47,094 nt of DNA, from the NCBI GenBank assembly GCA_015060075.1, contig SUZE01000015.1:1-47094 (forward strand), given 5' to 3'. Origin of the DNA: Rikenellaceae bacterium. GTDB taxonomy: Bacteria > Bacteroidota > Bacteroidia > Bacteroidales > Rikenellaceae. The position numbers and the translations under genes were made by a program. The notes under the pieces were generated by a model, which made no database searches, was not told the origin of the DNA, and saw only the letters and a program-made list of their open reading frames with translations. This document shows, one piece after another, positions 1 to 7,424 of this stretch. How positions within the stretch are numbered: the stretch's first letter is position 1; every line of letters begins with the position of its first letter.

Positions 1-407
1 GACGAAGTGTACCAAATCTCGTTATTAGGGATTTGCGAGTTTGAAACCTGAGTTACGGTGAGTGTTGCCGAGAGGTTGTAATCATCGCAGAATACGGTGA
101 TAACACCCTCACGCTCAGATGTGGTATCGTTCTTTGCCACAGTGAAGTAGAGTGTGCAATACTCAGTACCGCAACTGCCACCCGAGATAGTAATCCAATC
201 AACATTTGTGCTTGTTTCGTAGGCATATTCGGTGAAAATATCTACCGAAAACTCGCCACCCTCGGCACCAACGGTCATCTCCTCCTGAGAGAGTTTTAGA
301 GAGCCGACAACCGGTACATCGGGACCAACAGGCTCCTCTGTCGAGTAGCAACCCACCATTGCAACCGACAAAAACATTGTCATCAAAAATTGTAAAAGTT
401 TTTTCAT
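1..407 (-). CDS. BACON-domain surface lipoprotein, 3' part missing
   Basis: Partial gene that runs off the left edge; about 135 codons are present. The ATG is at 405-407. The protein starts with a type II signal peptide (lipobox VGC, Cys20) and should be anchored in the outer membrane. Residues from about 35 to 120 form one BACON domain (pattern VGAEGGEFSVDI, then WITIS, then a SEREGVITV strand). The last visible residues read IPNNEIWYTSS, a junction I have often seen in Bacteroidetes just before leucine-rich-repeat (BspA-like) surface domains, so the missing part may be such a domain; this is inference. The gene has its own promoter at 546-577 and a leader of about 130 nt holding a G10 tract and a strong hairpin. 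Substrate or partner unknown. Confidence 0.85.
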   Translation of the reverse strand, partial: MKKLLQFLMTMFLSVAMVGCYSTEEPVGPDVPVVGSLKLSQEEMTVGAEGGEFSVDIFTEYAYETSTNVDWITISGGSCGTEYCTLYFTVAKNDTTSEREGVITVFCDDYNLSATLTVTQVSNSQIPNNEIWYTS

Positions 408-460
408 AGTTGTTTATTATTTAGTGTGTTTGTTTTTCTAACTCGCTGTGCATCAACGAA

Positions 461-493
461 ATACCCCCCCCCCGAAAAATCGGGGAGGGGTAT
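461..493 (-). promoter_or_regulatory. Leader hairpin containing a G10 homopolymer
   Basis: On the minus strand the transcript would read ATACCCCUCCCCGA, a short U loop, then UCGGGGGGGGGGUAU, a nearly perfect hairpin with one G-U wobble. It lies 54-86 nt upstream of the lipoprotein start, inside the predicted leader. No U-run follows on the minus strand, so it is not an obvious terminator. The C10/G10 run (464-473) could slip during replication and change the stem. Confidence 0.5.
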
Positions 494-545
494 TTATATA
501 CCCTTATTGTGCAAAATCGCCCACTATTTCGCTGATATGTTAATG

Positions 546-577
546 CAAATGTAGAAACTTTTTTTTGAAAAAACAAA
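546..577 (-). promoter_or_regulatory. Promoter of the left-edge BACON lipoprotein
   Basis: Minus-strand TACATTTG (546-553) matches the Bacteroidetes TAnnTTTG -7 box, with TTTG (574-577) 20 bases further upstream. It overlaps the T-rich tail of the terminator of the preceding gene. Transcription would start near 540. Confidence 0.6.
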
Positions 578-617
578 AAAGAGGCAGAAAACAATCACTT
601 GTCTTCTGCCTCTTTAA
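571..617 (-). terminator. Rho-independent terminator of the PepSY-like gene
   Basis: Minus-strand inverted repeat AAAGAGGCAGAA / TTCTGCCTCTTT with a loop of about 14 nt, followed by a run of six Ts. It begins about 20 bases after the stop codon at 638. Confidence 0.85.
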
Positions 618-637
618 TTTATCAGTCGTTCAGCGAC

Positions 638-1075
638 TTAGTCGTCTATACCTACACAGCGACCAGCCTTATCAAATTTCAACTCCAAATCATTGGATAA
701 CTCCACCTCGTAGCCAAAACGCTTTACCTCTATTTGCACGATACCTACTCCTGCATAGTGAGCATTCACAAAGTTGGCAATCTGTGCAGGGATAACCGAT
801 GCAGGAATTTTTGCACCCTTATTTTTCACACTCTCCCACTTGCCCTTGGCATCGAACTCTACCTTTGTGCCATCATTTAGAATTACTGTATAGTCGTTAT
901 CCGCAATATCCTTGTCGTGGGTAGCCACAACAACCTCACTTTTGGCAAAATTCGTCTTCAAGAAGGCTTGTGCCTCTGCCGGCAGTTGCTGTTTTGTAAC
1001 TGCAACCTCCCAAGCCATTGCCGGAGTAATCAATAGCGTTGCCATAGCCAACGCTGAAAGCATCATCTTTTTCAT
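638..1075 (-). CDS. PepSY-like (DUF2874) periplasmic protein
   Basis: A 145-aa protein with a cleavable signal peptide (residues 1-21, TPAMA then W) and no lipobox, so probably periplasmic. The mature part holds two similar beta-rich halves, each with a Y-x-V-x-L-x-(D/N)-G-x-x-x-E/K-F-D-x-x-G-x-W/C pattern (about residues 62-83 and 122-143). This is the layout of the PepSY-like beta-lactamase-inhibitor-like family common in Bacteroidetes. Its role is not established; members often sit near two-component or envelope-stress genes, which are not seen here. Single gene with its own promoter (1104-1111) and terminator (571-617). Confidence 0.8.
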   Translation of the reverse strand: MKKMMLSALAMATLLITPAMAWEVAVTKQQLPAEAQAFLKTNFAKSEVVVATHDKDIADNDYTVILNDGTKVEFDAKGKWESVKNKGAKIPASVIPAQIANFVNAHYAGVGIVQIEVKRFGYEVELSNDLELKFDKAGRCVGIDD

Positions 1076-1103
1076 AATTATATCTCTCTTTAAGGTTTAC
1101 ATA

Positions 1104-1111
1104 CAAATATA
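1104..1111 (-). promoter_or_regulatory. -7 box of the PepSY-like gene
   Basis: Minus-strand TATATTTG, a match to TAnnTTTG, placed 29 bases upstream of the ATG; the leader would be about 22 nt. No clear -33 TTTG was seen. Confidence 0.55.
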
Positions 1112-1173
1112 CGAAAAATTATCCATATTTATTGTGTATATCTCGAAAAAGTTGCAAAAAATATTCCAAAACA

Positions 1174-1235
1174 GACGAGAGACGAGAGAAATGCAGAATG
1201 CAGAATGCAAAATGCAGAATGCAAAATTAAGAATT
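1174..1235 (+). repeat. Heptamer tandem array (ATGCAGA type)
   Basis: Two GACGAGA units, then ATGCAGA, ATGCAGA, ATGCAAA, ATGCAGA, ATGCAAA and ATTAAGA follow each other in strict 7-bp steps (main run 1191-1232). The array lies in a non-coding gap of 375 bp (1076-1450) and directly precedes the first copy of dispersed core R1. Confidence 0.85.
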
Positions 1236-1237
1236 GC

Positions 1238-1332
1238 TTTCAGCGCACTCCTATAAAGCGACCAACGGGAGCGAATCCTATTTAGTCCTATTTAATCCTA
1301 TTATCGCTTGCGCCTTGACTATGCTCGGAGTT
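1238..1332 (+). repeat. Dispersed core repeat R1, copy 1, enclosing a 10-bp array
   Basis: The left part (1238-1271) has CTTTCAGCGCAC and AGCGACCAACGGGAGCG; the right part (1309-1332) has TTGCGCCTTGAC and GCTCGGAGTTC. Both recur at 5672-5779. Between them are three units TCCTATTTAG, TCCTATTTAA, TCCTATTATC in 10-bp steps (1276-1305). Nothing in the copy looks coding. Confidence 0.75.
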
Positions 1333-1385
1333 CCTCAAAACCGCTGACCTCTCTACGACTTTTTTTGAAATGTTTTGGTCTAAAA

Positions 1386-1417
1386 TTTGGAGAAATGAGA
1401 AATTCTGTTTAATTTTG
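1386..1417 (+). promoter_or_regulatory. Promoter of the DksA-like gene
   Basis: TTTG (1386-1389), 20 bases, then TAATTTTG (1410-1417), a match to the Bacteroidetes housekeeping promoter. Expected start near 1423, giving a leader of about 27 nt. Confidence 0.6.
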
Positions 1418-1437
1418 GTAACTGAAATATAAAAAAT

Positions 1438-1443
1438 AGGAGG
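1438..1443 (+). promoter_or_regulatory. Strong Shine-Dalgarno AGGAGG
   Basis: A full AGGAGG lies 7 nt before the ATG at 1451. It stands out because most genes in this window have A/T-rich leaders without a Shine-Dalgarno, as is usual for Bacteroidetes. Confidence 0.6.
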
Positions 1444-1450
1444 ATTTACT

Positions 1451-1834
1451 ATGGCACAGCAAGAGAAAACCCGTTATAGTGATGCCGAGTTGGCCGAATT
1501 CAAAGAGTTGATTTTGAAGAAGCTCGAACAAGCGCGACACGACTACGAAGAGTTGCGTTCCAGCATAAGCCGTGTTACAGGCAACGACACCGAGGATACC
1601 TCACCGACATTCAAGGTGCTCGAAGAGGGTGCAACAACCCTTTCGAAGGAGGAGTGTGAGCGTTTGGCTGCACACCAATCGAAGTTTATCCGCAACCTCG
1701 AACTTGCCCTTGTGCGTATCGAGCACAAGACATACGGCATCTGCAAGACCACAGGAAAGTTGATTCCGCGTGAGCGTCTGTTGCGTGTTCCTCACGCTAC
1801 CGAGACTATCGAAGCAAAAGAGGCTCGAAAGTAG
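1451..1834 (+). CDS. TraR/DksA-family protein without the four-Cys zinc finger
   Basis: A 127-aa protein. The N-terminal half (about 10-90) is helical and probably a coiled coil, as in DksA, which reaches into the RNA polymerase secondary channel. The C-terminal part has YGICKTTGKLIPRERLLRVP, the position of the DksA zinc finger, but only one of the expected cysteines (Cys98) is present, so it cannot form the classical C4 site. In my knowledge this reduced form is normal for short Bacteroidetes members of the family. Likely role: modulating transcription together with (p)ppGpp or stress; inferred from the family only. It has its own promoter and a strong Shine-Dalgarno, and is followed after 63 bp by a lipoprotein gene. 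Confidence 0.85.
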   Translation: MAQQEKTRYSDAELAEFKELILKKLEQARHDYEELRSSISRVTGNDTEDTSPTFKVLEEGATTLSKEECERLAAHQSKFIRNLELALVRIEHKTYGICKTTGKLIPRERLLRVPHATETIEAKEARK

Positions 1835-1897
1835 AAAATTTATACTTATTATAATTAATCACAATCAAATTTTATTTATTAACTAAACTTTAATGTT

Positions 1898-2926
1898 ATG
1901 AAGCACTTTTACAAATTTCTCTCAGTAGTGGCGCTGGTAGCAGTATCGCTTACCGGTTGCGTAAAGGAGCAGAGCTCTTTCTCACCAGATGACGTTCCAG
2001 GACGTGCAACTATTATCGGTAGTTACCACTACGATGCAGGTCAGGGCTATGATTACGATGATGAGTCTTACATCAGATATATCAAACCGCTTGCTAATCA
2101 CACCGTTTACGCTTTGGTGGACAACAGCACTCTCAAAACCGGCTCGAAGGGCTACACCGTTTACGAGACAACAACAGACAAACATGGTGAGTTCAAAATT
2201 TCTGTGCCTGTAACTTTGACAGGAACTACCGTTAAGGTATATGCTAAGACATTCCTCGGCAAGCGTCAGGAGGTTGTTGGTGTAGAGGATAATGAGCCAA
2301 TATTCGAGAATCCGGATGTAGTTTACAAGGCTGCCGAGAAGACCTACTCTTTGAAGGCTGATGATATCGTATTCCACGATGCTATCTGTACCGTTAACAC
2401 CGGTGACGAGCGTGAGGAGACTGAGACCTACCCTTACACTTGGACATTTACCGTAAAAGTTGGTGAAGGTGTATACCACAAGGTTAGCAATTATTCATAC
2501 CAGGTATTGTATAACAATGCAGAGGATGTTAATGTTCTTGCAACTGTTGATGGACACAAATATGGTGCAACAACCAATGCAAAGGGTATCGCTAAGTTTG
2601 TTATTCCTGCAACAGAGAAGGTTGGTTCGACAAAAGCTGTTATAGAGATTAAGCCTTATCTCGAAGAGAACTTTACTCACCTGTACTTCCAAGGTTCAAG
2701 TGTTGCTACATCTATCTTGGAGAAGGGTACCTATGAGATGTATGATGGTGGTTCGAATACCGTACCAAGCATCAGCCAAAGCCTCACATTCGTTGAGTTC
2801 AGCAACACCGACCCTAACATCAATGTAAACATGGTATTTATCCCATTTGATGGTATTGCAAACAGTGGTGGATACAATATCTACACTTGGATTAATGACT
2901 ATCACAACTATGGTCCTCAGAACTAA
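1898..2926 (+). CDS. Lipoprotein of unknown function, partner of the next beta-barrel gene
   Basis: A 342-aa protein with a type II signal peptide (LTGC, Cys21) and Ser-Ser-Phe after the Cys, probably an outer-membrane lipoprotein. Two repeats of an Ig/carboxypeptidase-regulatory-like fold are suggested: residues about 36-135 and 155-265 both pass through a sequence like TTD/TTNA-x-G, then a F-K/V-I-(S/P)-V/A strand, then a charged Val-rich strand. The C-terminal 70 residues are not recognised. It ends 14 bp before the next gene, whose product is an outer-membrane barrel, so the two are probably one operon and may form one surface complex. I do not recognise a substrate. Confidence 0.75.
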   Translation: MKHFYKFLSVVALVAVSLTGCVKEQSSFSPDDVPGRATIIGSYHYDAGQGYDYDDESYIRYIKPLANHTVYALVDNSTLKTGSKGYTVYETTTDKHGEFKISVPVTLTGTTVKVYAKTFLGKRQEVVGVEDNEPIFENPDVVYKAAEKTYSLKADDIVFHDAICTVNTGDEREETETYPYTWTFTVKVGEGVYHKVSNYSYQVLYNNAEDVNVLATVDGHKYGATTNAKGIAKFVIPATEKVGSTKAVIEIKPYLEENFTHLYFQGSSVATSILEKGTYEMYDGGSNTVPSISQSLTFVEFSNTDPNINVNMVFIPFDGIANSGGYNIYTWINDYHNYGPQN

Positions 2927-2940
2927 ATAACCTTACAACT

Positions 2941-3843
2941 ATGAAGAAGTTATTATTAATCGCAGTTGCGGTCTGCATGCTTCCTCTTGCGGTTAGTGCA
3001 CAGGAGGCTAATGAGACCAAGAAGGAGAAGGCGAACAAGGTTTACCTTCCGGAGAAGGGCGATTGGGCGATTGGATTCAATGCTGCTCCGTTGTTTAAGT
3101 TTGCAGGCAACCTCTTTAATGGTGCATCGAGCAACTCTCTTGAATCGTTGGGTGGTCAGCCGATTACCGACCACTTGGAGGGGTACAAGAAGGGTGATAT
3201 TGCTCCGGACATCTCGGTAATGGGTAAATATATGCTTACTGACGAATGGGGCATTCGTGCAAATGTTGGTTTTATGGTTCGCTCGACCATGACCAAGAGT
3301 TATGTTGTAGATGACAAAGCCGCAACTATTGACCCATTGAGCGAGAGTAAGGTTATCGACCAACAGAAGGTTTCGAATCATGGTGCAAGCCTCATGTTGG
3401 GTGCTGAGTATCGCAAGGGTAAAAGACGTGTCCAGGGCGTATTCGGCATGGGCGTACTCTTCGGATTGAAGCAGACTAAAACCGCTTATACCTATGGCAA
3501 CGAACTGACTGCTCTCAACCAAAAGCCATCAACCACAATCGCTAATGTTTGGAATGGAGCATATCGTATTGATAAGAAAAAGACTGCATCAGATGTATTC
3601 CTCGGTGTTACAGGTAGTGCAGGTATCGAGTGGTTTGTTGCGCCAAAGATTTCGTTGGGTGCCGAGGTTAATCTCAGCCTCTACTACATATTCGGTGGTC
3701 AGGAGTGGACAACTTCGACCGGTTATAACACCGCACTCAGCAAGGTTGAGCAGAGAACAGACCTCGTATCTCCGGGTAACGACTACTTCGGCTTTGGTAC
3801 GGACAACCTCGGTGGCTCGCTGAATGTATCGTTCTACTTCTAA
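2941..3843 (+). CDS. Outer-membrane beta-barrel protein
   Basis: A 300-aa protein with a cleavable signal peptide (residues 1-20, ending AVSA then QE). The mature chain alternates short aromatic/polar strands with Gly- and Asn-rich turns and ends with the strand LNVSFYF: a C-terminal Phe typical for barrel insertion by the BAM complex. The length fits a barrel of about 10-12 strands. It follows the lipoprotein gene by 14 bp and is closed by the terminator at 3867-3905. Function beyond a porin- or adhesin-like role cannot be read from the sequence. Confidence 0.75.
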   Translation: MKKLLLIAVAVCMLPLAVSAQEANETKKEKANKVYLPEKGDWAIGFNAAPLFKFAGNLFNGASSNSLESLGGQPITDHLEGYKKGDIAPDISVMGKYMLTDEWGIRANVGFMVRSTMTKSYVVDDKAATIDPLSESKVIDQQKVSNHGASLMLGAEYRKGKRRVQGVFGMGVLFGLKQTKTAYTYGNELTALNQKPSTTIANVWNGAYRIDKKKTASDVFLGVTGSAGIEWFVAPKISLGAEVNLSLYYIFGGQEWTTSTGYNTALSKVEQRTDLVSPGNDYFGFGTDNLGGSLNVSFYF

Positions 3844-3866
3844 GAAGATAGAGCAGATAAAACACA

Positions 3867-3905
3867 AAATAGGGACTTCTTTTTACGGAAGTTCCTATTT
3901 TTTTA
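3867..3905 (+). terminator. Rho-independent terminator after the beta-barrel gene
   Basis: AAATAGGGACTTC pairs with GAAGTTCCTATTT (one mismatch) around a 7-nt loop and runs into seven Ts. The T-run also flanks the next promoter. Confidence 0.85.
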
Positions 3906-3906
3906 G

Positions 3907-3914
3907 TATATTTG
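3907..3914 (+). promoter_or_regulatory. -7 box giving a near-leaderless mRNA
   Basis: TATATTTG matches TAnnTTTG exactly and ends only 7 bases before the ATG at 3922. A start 4-7 bases after the box leaves a leader of 0-4 nt. No -33 TTTG is present; the upstream sequence is the terminator stem of the previous gene. Confidence 0.5.
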
Positions 3915-3921
3915 TAGTGTC

Positions 3922-4665
3922 ATGAAGAGAGTTATAAACATAGGTATCATTTTCTGTGTCGTTTCGGCTATTTTTGCATGCGCACCGGAAGATAGCAACC
4001 ATATCACAATGCACTATTGTTGCGATTTTGAGGGGGCTTATTGGAATGCGTTGGTGGATAGCGACCCAAATGGCAGCAATCTGACAAACGGCTCAATCGC
4101 AACATCGTGGCACGATGAAAAGAGTGGTATCGCAGGTGAGGTGACAATACCTTACGAGGGGTATTGGGGTGGATTGGCACTGTCCGACCATTGCAGTAAA
4201 GATTTACAAAACCACGGCTCACCGACCGACCAACTCTACGCACATGTGGATAGTGCATACTCGGGTAAGAATTTCCTTATTTGCAACTGCTTTTGGGGTG
4301 GCGTAGAACTTCGTTTGGGCGAAGAGCCTGCTTTTATAGAGAGCATAATGGTTGCTCATACCACCTATTCGTACGCAGCCACAACCCAGGGAAACCACAT
4401 AGAGCCTGAACCCATTGACAAAAACTCCTCGATTTGGATTGAGGCATCGGGCTACATAGATGGCTCTGACGAAGTTCAAGCCACTGCAAAATTCTACCTG
4501 TATAAAAACGGCGAGCCCGCTTTCGAGGGGTGGGAAAAGTGGTATATGACCTCGATGTGCAAGGTTAATAGAGTCGTTTTCGACATTAAACAGAGTGGCA
4601 AGTTCTACCCCTCATACTTCGCTATGGACGATATAAAACTTGTTCGACACAAAGCAATACGATAA
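3922..4665 (+). CDS. DUF4465-family lipoprotein
   Basis: A 247-aa protein with a type II signal peptide (FAC, Cys20). From about residue 36 on it follows the DUF4465 pattern as I know it: CDFEGAYWNAL at the start, an S-W-H-D/isolated Gly region, YAHVDSAYSGKNF, a V-E-L beta segment, the ESIMVAHTTYSYAA strand, then a K-F-Y-L-Y-K-N-G turn, and FAMDDIKL near the end. Members are secreted jelly-roll-like proteins of Bacteroidetes and Planctomycetes with no proven activity; binding of a glycan is a guess. It is 30 bp upstream of a HAD phosphatase gene and probably cotranscribed with it. Confidence 0.75.
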   Translation: MKRVINIGIIFCVVSAIFACAPEDSNHITMHYCCDFEGAYWNALVDSDPNGSNLTNGSIATSWHDEKSGIAGEVTIPYEGYWGGLALSDHCSKDLQNHGSPTDQLYAHVDSAYSGKNFLICNCFWGGVELRLGEEPAFIESIMVAHTTYSYAATTQGNHIEPEPIDKNSSIWIEASGYIDGSDEVQATAKFYLYKNGEPAFEGWEKWYMTSMCKVNRVVFDIKQSGKFYPSYFAMDDIKLVRHKAIR

Positions 4666-4695
4666 GGGCAAACTACTAAAATCAAATAAAAAATT

Positions 4696-5607
4696 ATGAA
4701 GAAATTTTTCTCTATTTTGATTGTTGTGGCAGTTGCTGCAATGAGCGTTGGTTGTTGCGAGAAGAAGAGTGATTCGCAAGAGTTGTCTTTTACACAACTG
4801 ATGGAGCAGAGCACTCCGGAGCAGGTCGAGGCGTGGTACAATGGTGGCTCTCGTCTTGATGAGGAGTACACCAAGGCGCATGCCGAGGAGTTGCGCAAGC
4901 AGAAGAAGTTGTTGGTATTCGACCTCGATGGCACACTATCCAACCACCGTTGCCCAATGCCGGAGGAGAGTCGTGCATTGCTCGATGCTCTCGGCAAGAA
5001 GTATCACTTGGTGATGTGTGGTGCAGGAAATGTTGCACGTGTATTTAATCAAATGGGCAAATACCCTATCGACTTGGTCGGCAACTACGGAATGATGCAT
5101 GCCAAGGTCGAGAATGGTGAACTTGTGATTACCAAGAAGGTCGTTGCCGACATTGACAAGGAGTTCTTCTTGCGTGAAACGACTCGCTTGCGTGAAAAGT
5201 ATGGCTATACCAAGTACGCAGGAGAGCCTATCGAGTGGCACCCTTCGGGTATGGTGACATTTGCCCTGCTTGGTACCGAAGCAACCAAGGAGGATAAACT
5301 TGTCTTCGACCCCGACCGTGCAAAGCGCCGTGTGATGTATCCTGAGGTGTTGGAAATTTTCAAGGATTACACCGTATTTATCGGAGGCTCAACTTCGTTT
5401 GATATTGTGGCAAAGCAGTACAACAAGTACGATGCAACGATGGAGTATGCAAAGATGCACGGCTACACCAAGGAGCAGGTACTGTTTATGGGTGATGATA
5501 TGGGCGATGGCGGAGGCGACAGTCACATTCGCCTTGGCGGTATCGACTATATCCATGTACTCGACTACACAAAGATTCCTGAGATGTTGGCGTTCTTGTT
5601 GGAGTAA
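4696..5607 (+). CDS. HAD-superfamily phosphatase with a lipoprotein signal
   Basis: A 303-aa protein. Residues 1-20 form a type II signal peptide (VGC with Cys20, followed by Cys21), so the enzyme should be a lipoprotein outside the cytoplasm. The HAD core begins at residue 72: motif I FDLDGT (nucleophile Asp76, acid Asp78) and the acidic motif IV GDDMGDGGGD (Asp267, Asp268, Asp271). The cap sits between the motifs, and the overall layout resembles HAD-IIB / eukaryotic-type phosphomannomutase proteins. Such enzymes are usually cytoplasmic, so the export signal is unusual. Residues 22-70 are a helical linker with an acidic stretch. Probable reaction: hydrolysis of a phosphate ester in the periplasm; the substrate is unknown. 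Upstream neighbour: the DUF4465 lipoprotein (30 bp). Confidence 0.8.
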   Translation: MKKFFSILIVVAVAAMSVGCCEKKSDSQELSFTQLMEQSTPEQVEAWYNGGSRLDEEYTKAHAEELRKQKKLLVFDLDGTLSNHRCPMPEESRALLDALGKKYHLVMCGAGNVARVFNQMGKYPIDLVGNYGMMHAKVENGELVITKKVVADIDKEFFLRETTRLREKYGYTKYAGEPIEWHPSGMVTFALLGTEATKEDKLVFDPDRAKRRVMYPEVLEIFKDYTVFIGGSTSFDIVAKQYNKYDATMEYAKMHGYTKEQVLFMGDDMGDGGGDSHIRLGGIDYIHVLDYTKIPEMLAFLLE

Positions 5608-5617
5608 GCCAAGAGTT

Positions 5618-5673
5618 GAAAACGGAAAACGGAGAACGGAAAACTGAAAACGGAGAACTGAGAACTGAGAACT
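5618..5673 (+). repeat. Heptamer tandem array (GAAAACG/GAGAACT type)
   Basis: Eight units in exact 7-bp steps: GAAAACG, GAAAACG, GAGAACG, GAAAACT, GAAAACG, GAGAACT, GAGAACT, GAGAACT. It starts 11 bp after the HAD gene and runs directly into core repeat R1 copy 2. Confidence 0.9.
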
Positions 5674-5779
5674 TTCAGCGCACCCCATAGAGCGACCAAC
5701 GGGAGCGCCCCCATAAAGGGCGGAACGCCCGCCCCCATAACCCCCCAGAAAGGTTGCGCCTTGACCACGCTCGGAGTTC
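5672..5779 (+). repeat. Dispersed core repeat R1, copy 2
   Basis: Shares both end segments with the copy at 1238-1332 (CTTTCAGCGCAC, AGCGACCAACGGGAGCG on the left; TTGCGCCTTGAC, GCTCGGAGTTC on the right). The middle differs: here it is GC-rich and carries the inverted pair GGGCG / CGCCC instead of the 10-bp array. As in copy 1 a heptamer array stands at its left side. Confidence 0.75.
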
Positions 5780-5801
5780 GGAAAACAAAAACTGAGAGCG
5801 C

Positions 5802-5828
5802 ACCCCTAACGCCCCTAACGACTCTAAA
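5802..5828 (+). repeat. Nonamer array, 3 units
   Basis: ACCCCTAAC, GCCCCTAAC, GACTCTAAA in 9-bp steps, between R1 copy 2 and the comM stop codon. Confidence 0.6.
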
Positions 5829-5876
5829 AAAGCCTTTTTCCCCGCAGTTTAACGACAAAAGAGAGGTGTTATAACG

Positions 5877-7412
5877 CTATCTACCCCATGAGTCGCGGTC
5901 GAGCGTTCTATAATTTATCGCCTCGGCGATATGTGTTGCCTCGATATTTTCGCACCCTGCAAGGTCGGCAATAGTGCGCGCAACCTTGATAATACGGTCG
6001 TAGGCTCGGGCGGAGAGGTTTAGTCGGCGCATGGCACTCTCCAAGAGCGAGCGCACCTCACTACTCAACGGGCAGAAATGGCGCAACATTGCCGAATTCA
6101 TCATTGCGTTGGAGTGGATAGGTGTACCCTCGAAACGGAGCGACTGAATTGCTCGGGCCGCAATAACACGCTTGCGAATCTCGGCACTTGACTCCTCCAC
6201 TTGGTCGCCATTTATCTCCGACAATGGCACCGGAACAACCTCGATATGCATATCAATACGGTCAAGCAATGGTCCAGAGATGCGTGAGAAGTAGCGATTT
6301 ATGGCGAATGGCTGACACGTACACTCCTTGGTTGGGTGGTTGTAGTAACCACACGGACAAGGATTCATCGCACCTATCAAGGTGAAATTCGATGGATACT
6401 CCACACTATATTTTGCTCGTGAGATAGTTATCATTCTATCCTCCAAAGGTTGGCGCAACACCTCCAAAACATTTCTTCCAAATTCGGGAAGTTCGTCAAG
6501 GAACAGAACTCCGTTGTGAGCCAAACTGACTTCGCCCGGTTGTGGCGACTGACCGCCACCGATAAGTGCTACTTGCGATGTGAGGTGGTGTGGCGCACGG
6601 AATGGGCGTTTAGACATAAGACCTATATTCTCACCCAACTTACCCGCTACGGAGTGTATCTTTGTCGCCTCGACAGCCTCCTCCAAGGTCATCGGCGGCA
6701 TAATCGTAGGCATACGGCGTGCCAACATCGTCTTACCTGAGCCTGGTGCGCCAATCATCAATACATTGTGACCTCCTGCGGCGGCAATCTCCAAGGCTCG
6801 CTTTACATCACGCTGCCCCTTAACATCGGCAAAGTCCTCGGCGTAGAGGTTCTGCTCCTCCTCTGTGGTCAGCACACAACTCTCGGCAGGCGAGATAGTT
6901 AGTTCGTTGTTGAGGTAGGCTATAACCTCCGCCAAGGTATTGACAGGTATAACCTCCAAACCATCTACAACTGCTGCTTCGTGAGCACTCGCAGAGGATA
7001 CAACGATGCGTTTCAGCCCACACTCCTTTGCCATAACGGCAAGCGGCAGAATACCTCGTACGGATTTCACTGCGCCATCGAGCGACAATTCGCCGACAAA
7101 CATCGTGTCGGCAAGGCGGGTATCGAGCACCTGTTGCGTAGCGGCAAGAATACCCACAGCAATAGGTAAATCAAATCCTGAGCCCTCCTTACGAAGGTCG
7201 GCGGGGGCAAGGTTTACAACCACCTTCTTGGCGGTCATTCGGCGTTGCGAGTTCTCGAAAGCTGAGCGAATACGTTGTTCACTCTCCTTCACGGCATTGT
7301 CGGGCAAGCCTACAAGATAGAGCCCTATTCCTCCACCTGCTACATTAACCTCAACATCGACCTTAACGGCCTTAATTCCAACTATTGCACCCGCAAAACA
7401 CTTTACAAACAT
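5877..7412 (-). CDS. comM: Mg-chelatase-like AAA+ ATPase ComM/YifB
   Basis: 511 aa, full length for the family. Domains: an N-terminal Lon-substrate-like (ribosomal S5 fold) part (about 20-165) with the signature GLPDNAVKESEQRIRSA, a central AAA+ chelatase domain with Walker A GAPGSGKT (about 221-228) and Walker B LFLDELPEF, a cysteine-containing loop CPCGYYNHPTKECTC, and the C-terminal Mg-chelatase helical domain. In proteobacteria ComM is a hexameric helicase that promotes branch migration during natural transformation; in non-competent bacteria its job is open. The ATG at 7410-7412 is preferred to the GTG one codon earlier. It follows dnaB by a 12-bp gap and is probably cotranscribed with it. 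Confidence 0.93.
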   Translation of the reverse strand: MFVKCFAGAIVGIKAVKVDVEVNVAGGGIGLYLVGLPDNAVKESEQRIRSAFENSQRRMTAKKVVVNLAPADLRKEGSGFDLPIAVGILAATQQVLDTRLADTMFVGELSLDGAVKSVRGILPLAVMAKECGLKRIVVSSASAHEAAVVDGLEVIPVNTLAEVIAYLNNELTISPAESCVLTTEEEQNLYAEDFADVKGQRDVKRALEIAAAGGHNVLMIGAPGSGKTMLARRMPTIMPPMTLEEAVEATKIHSVAGKLGENIGLMSKRPFRAPHHLTSQVALIGGGQSPQPGEVSLAHNGVLFLDELPEFGRNVLEVLRQPLEDRMITISRAKYSVEYPSNFTLIGAMNPCPCGYYNHPTKECTCQPFAINRYFSRISGPLLDRIDMHIEVVPVPLSEINGDQVEESSAEIRKRVIAARAIQSLRFEGTPIHSNAMMNSAMLRHFCPLSSEVRSLLESAMRRLNLSARAYDRIIKVARTIADLAGCENIEATHIAEAINYRTLDRDSWGR

Positions 7413-7424
7413 CACCTATATAAT

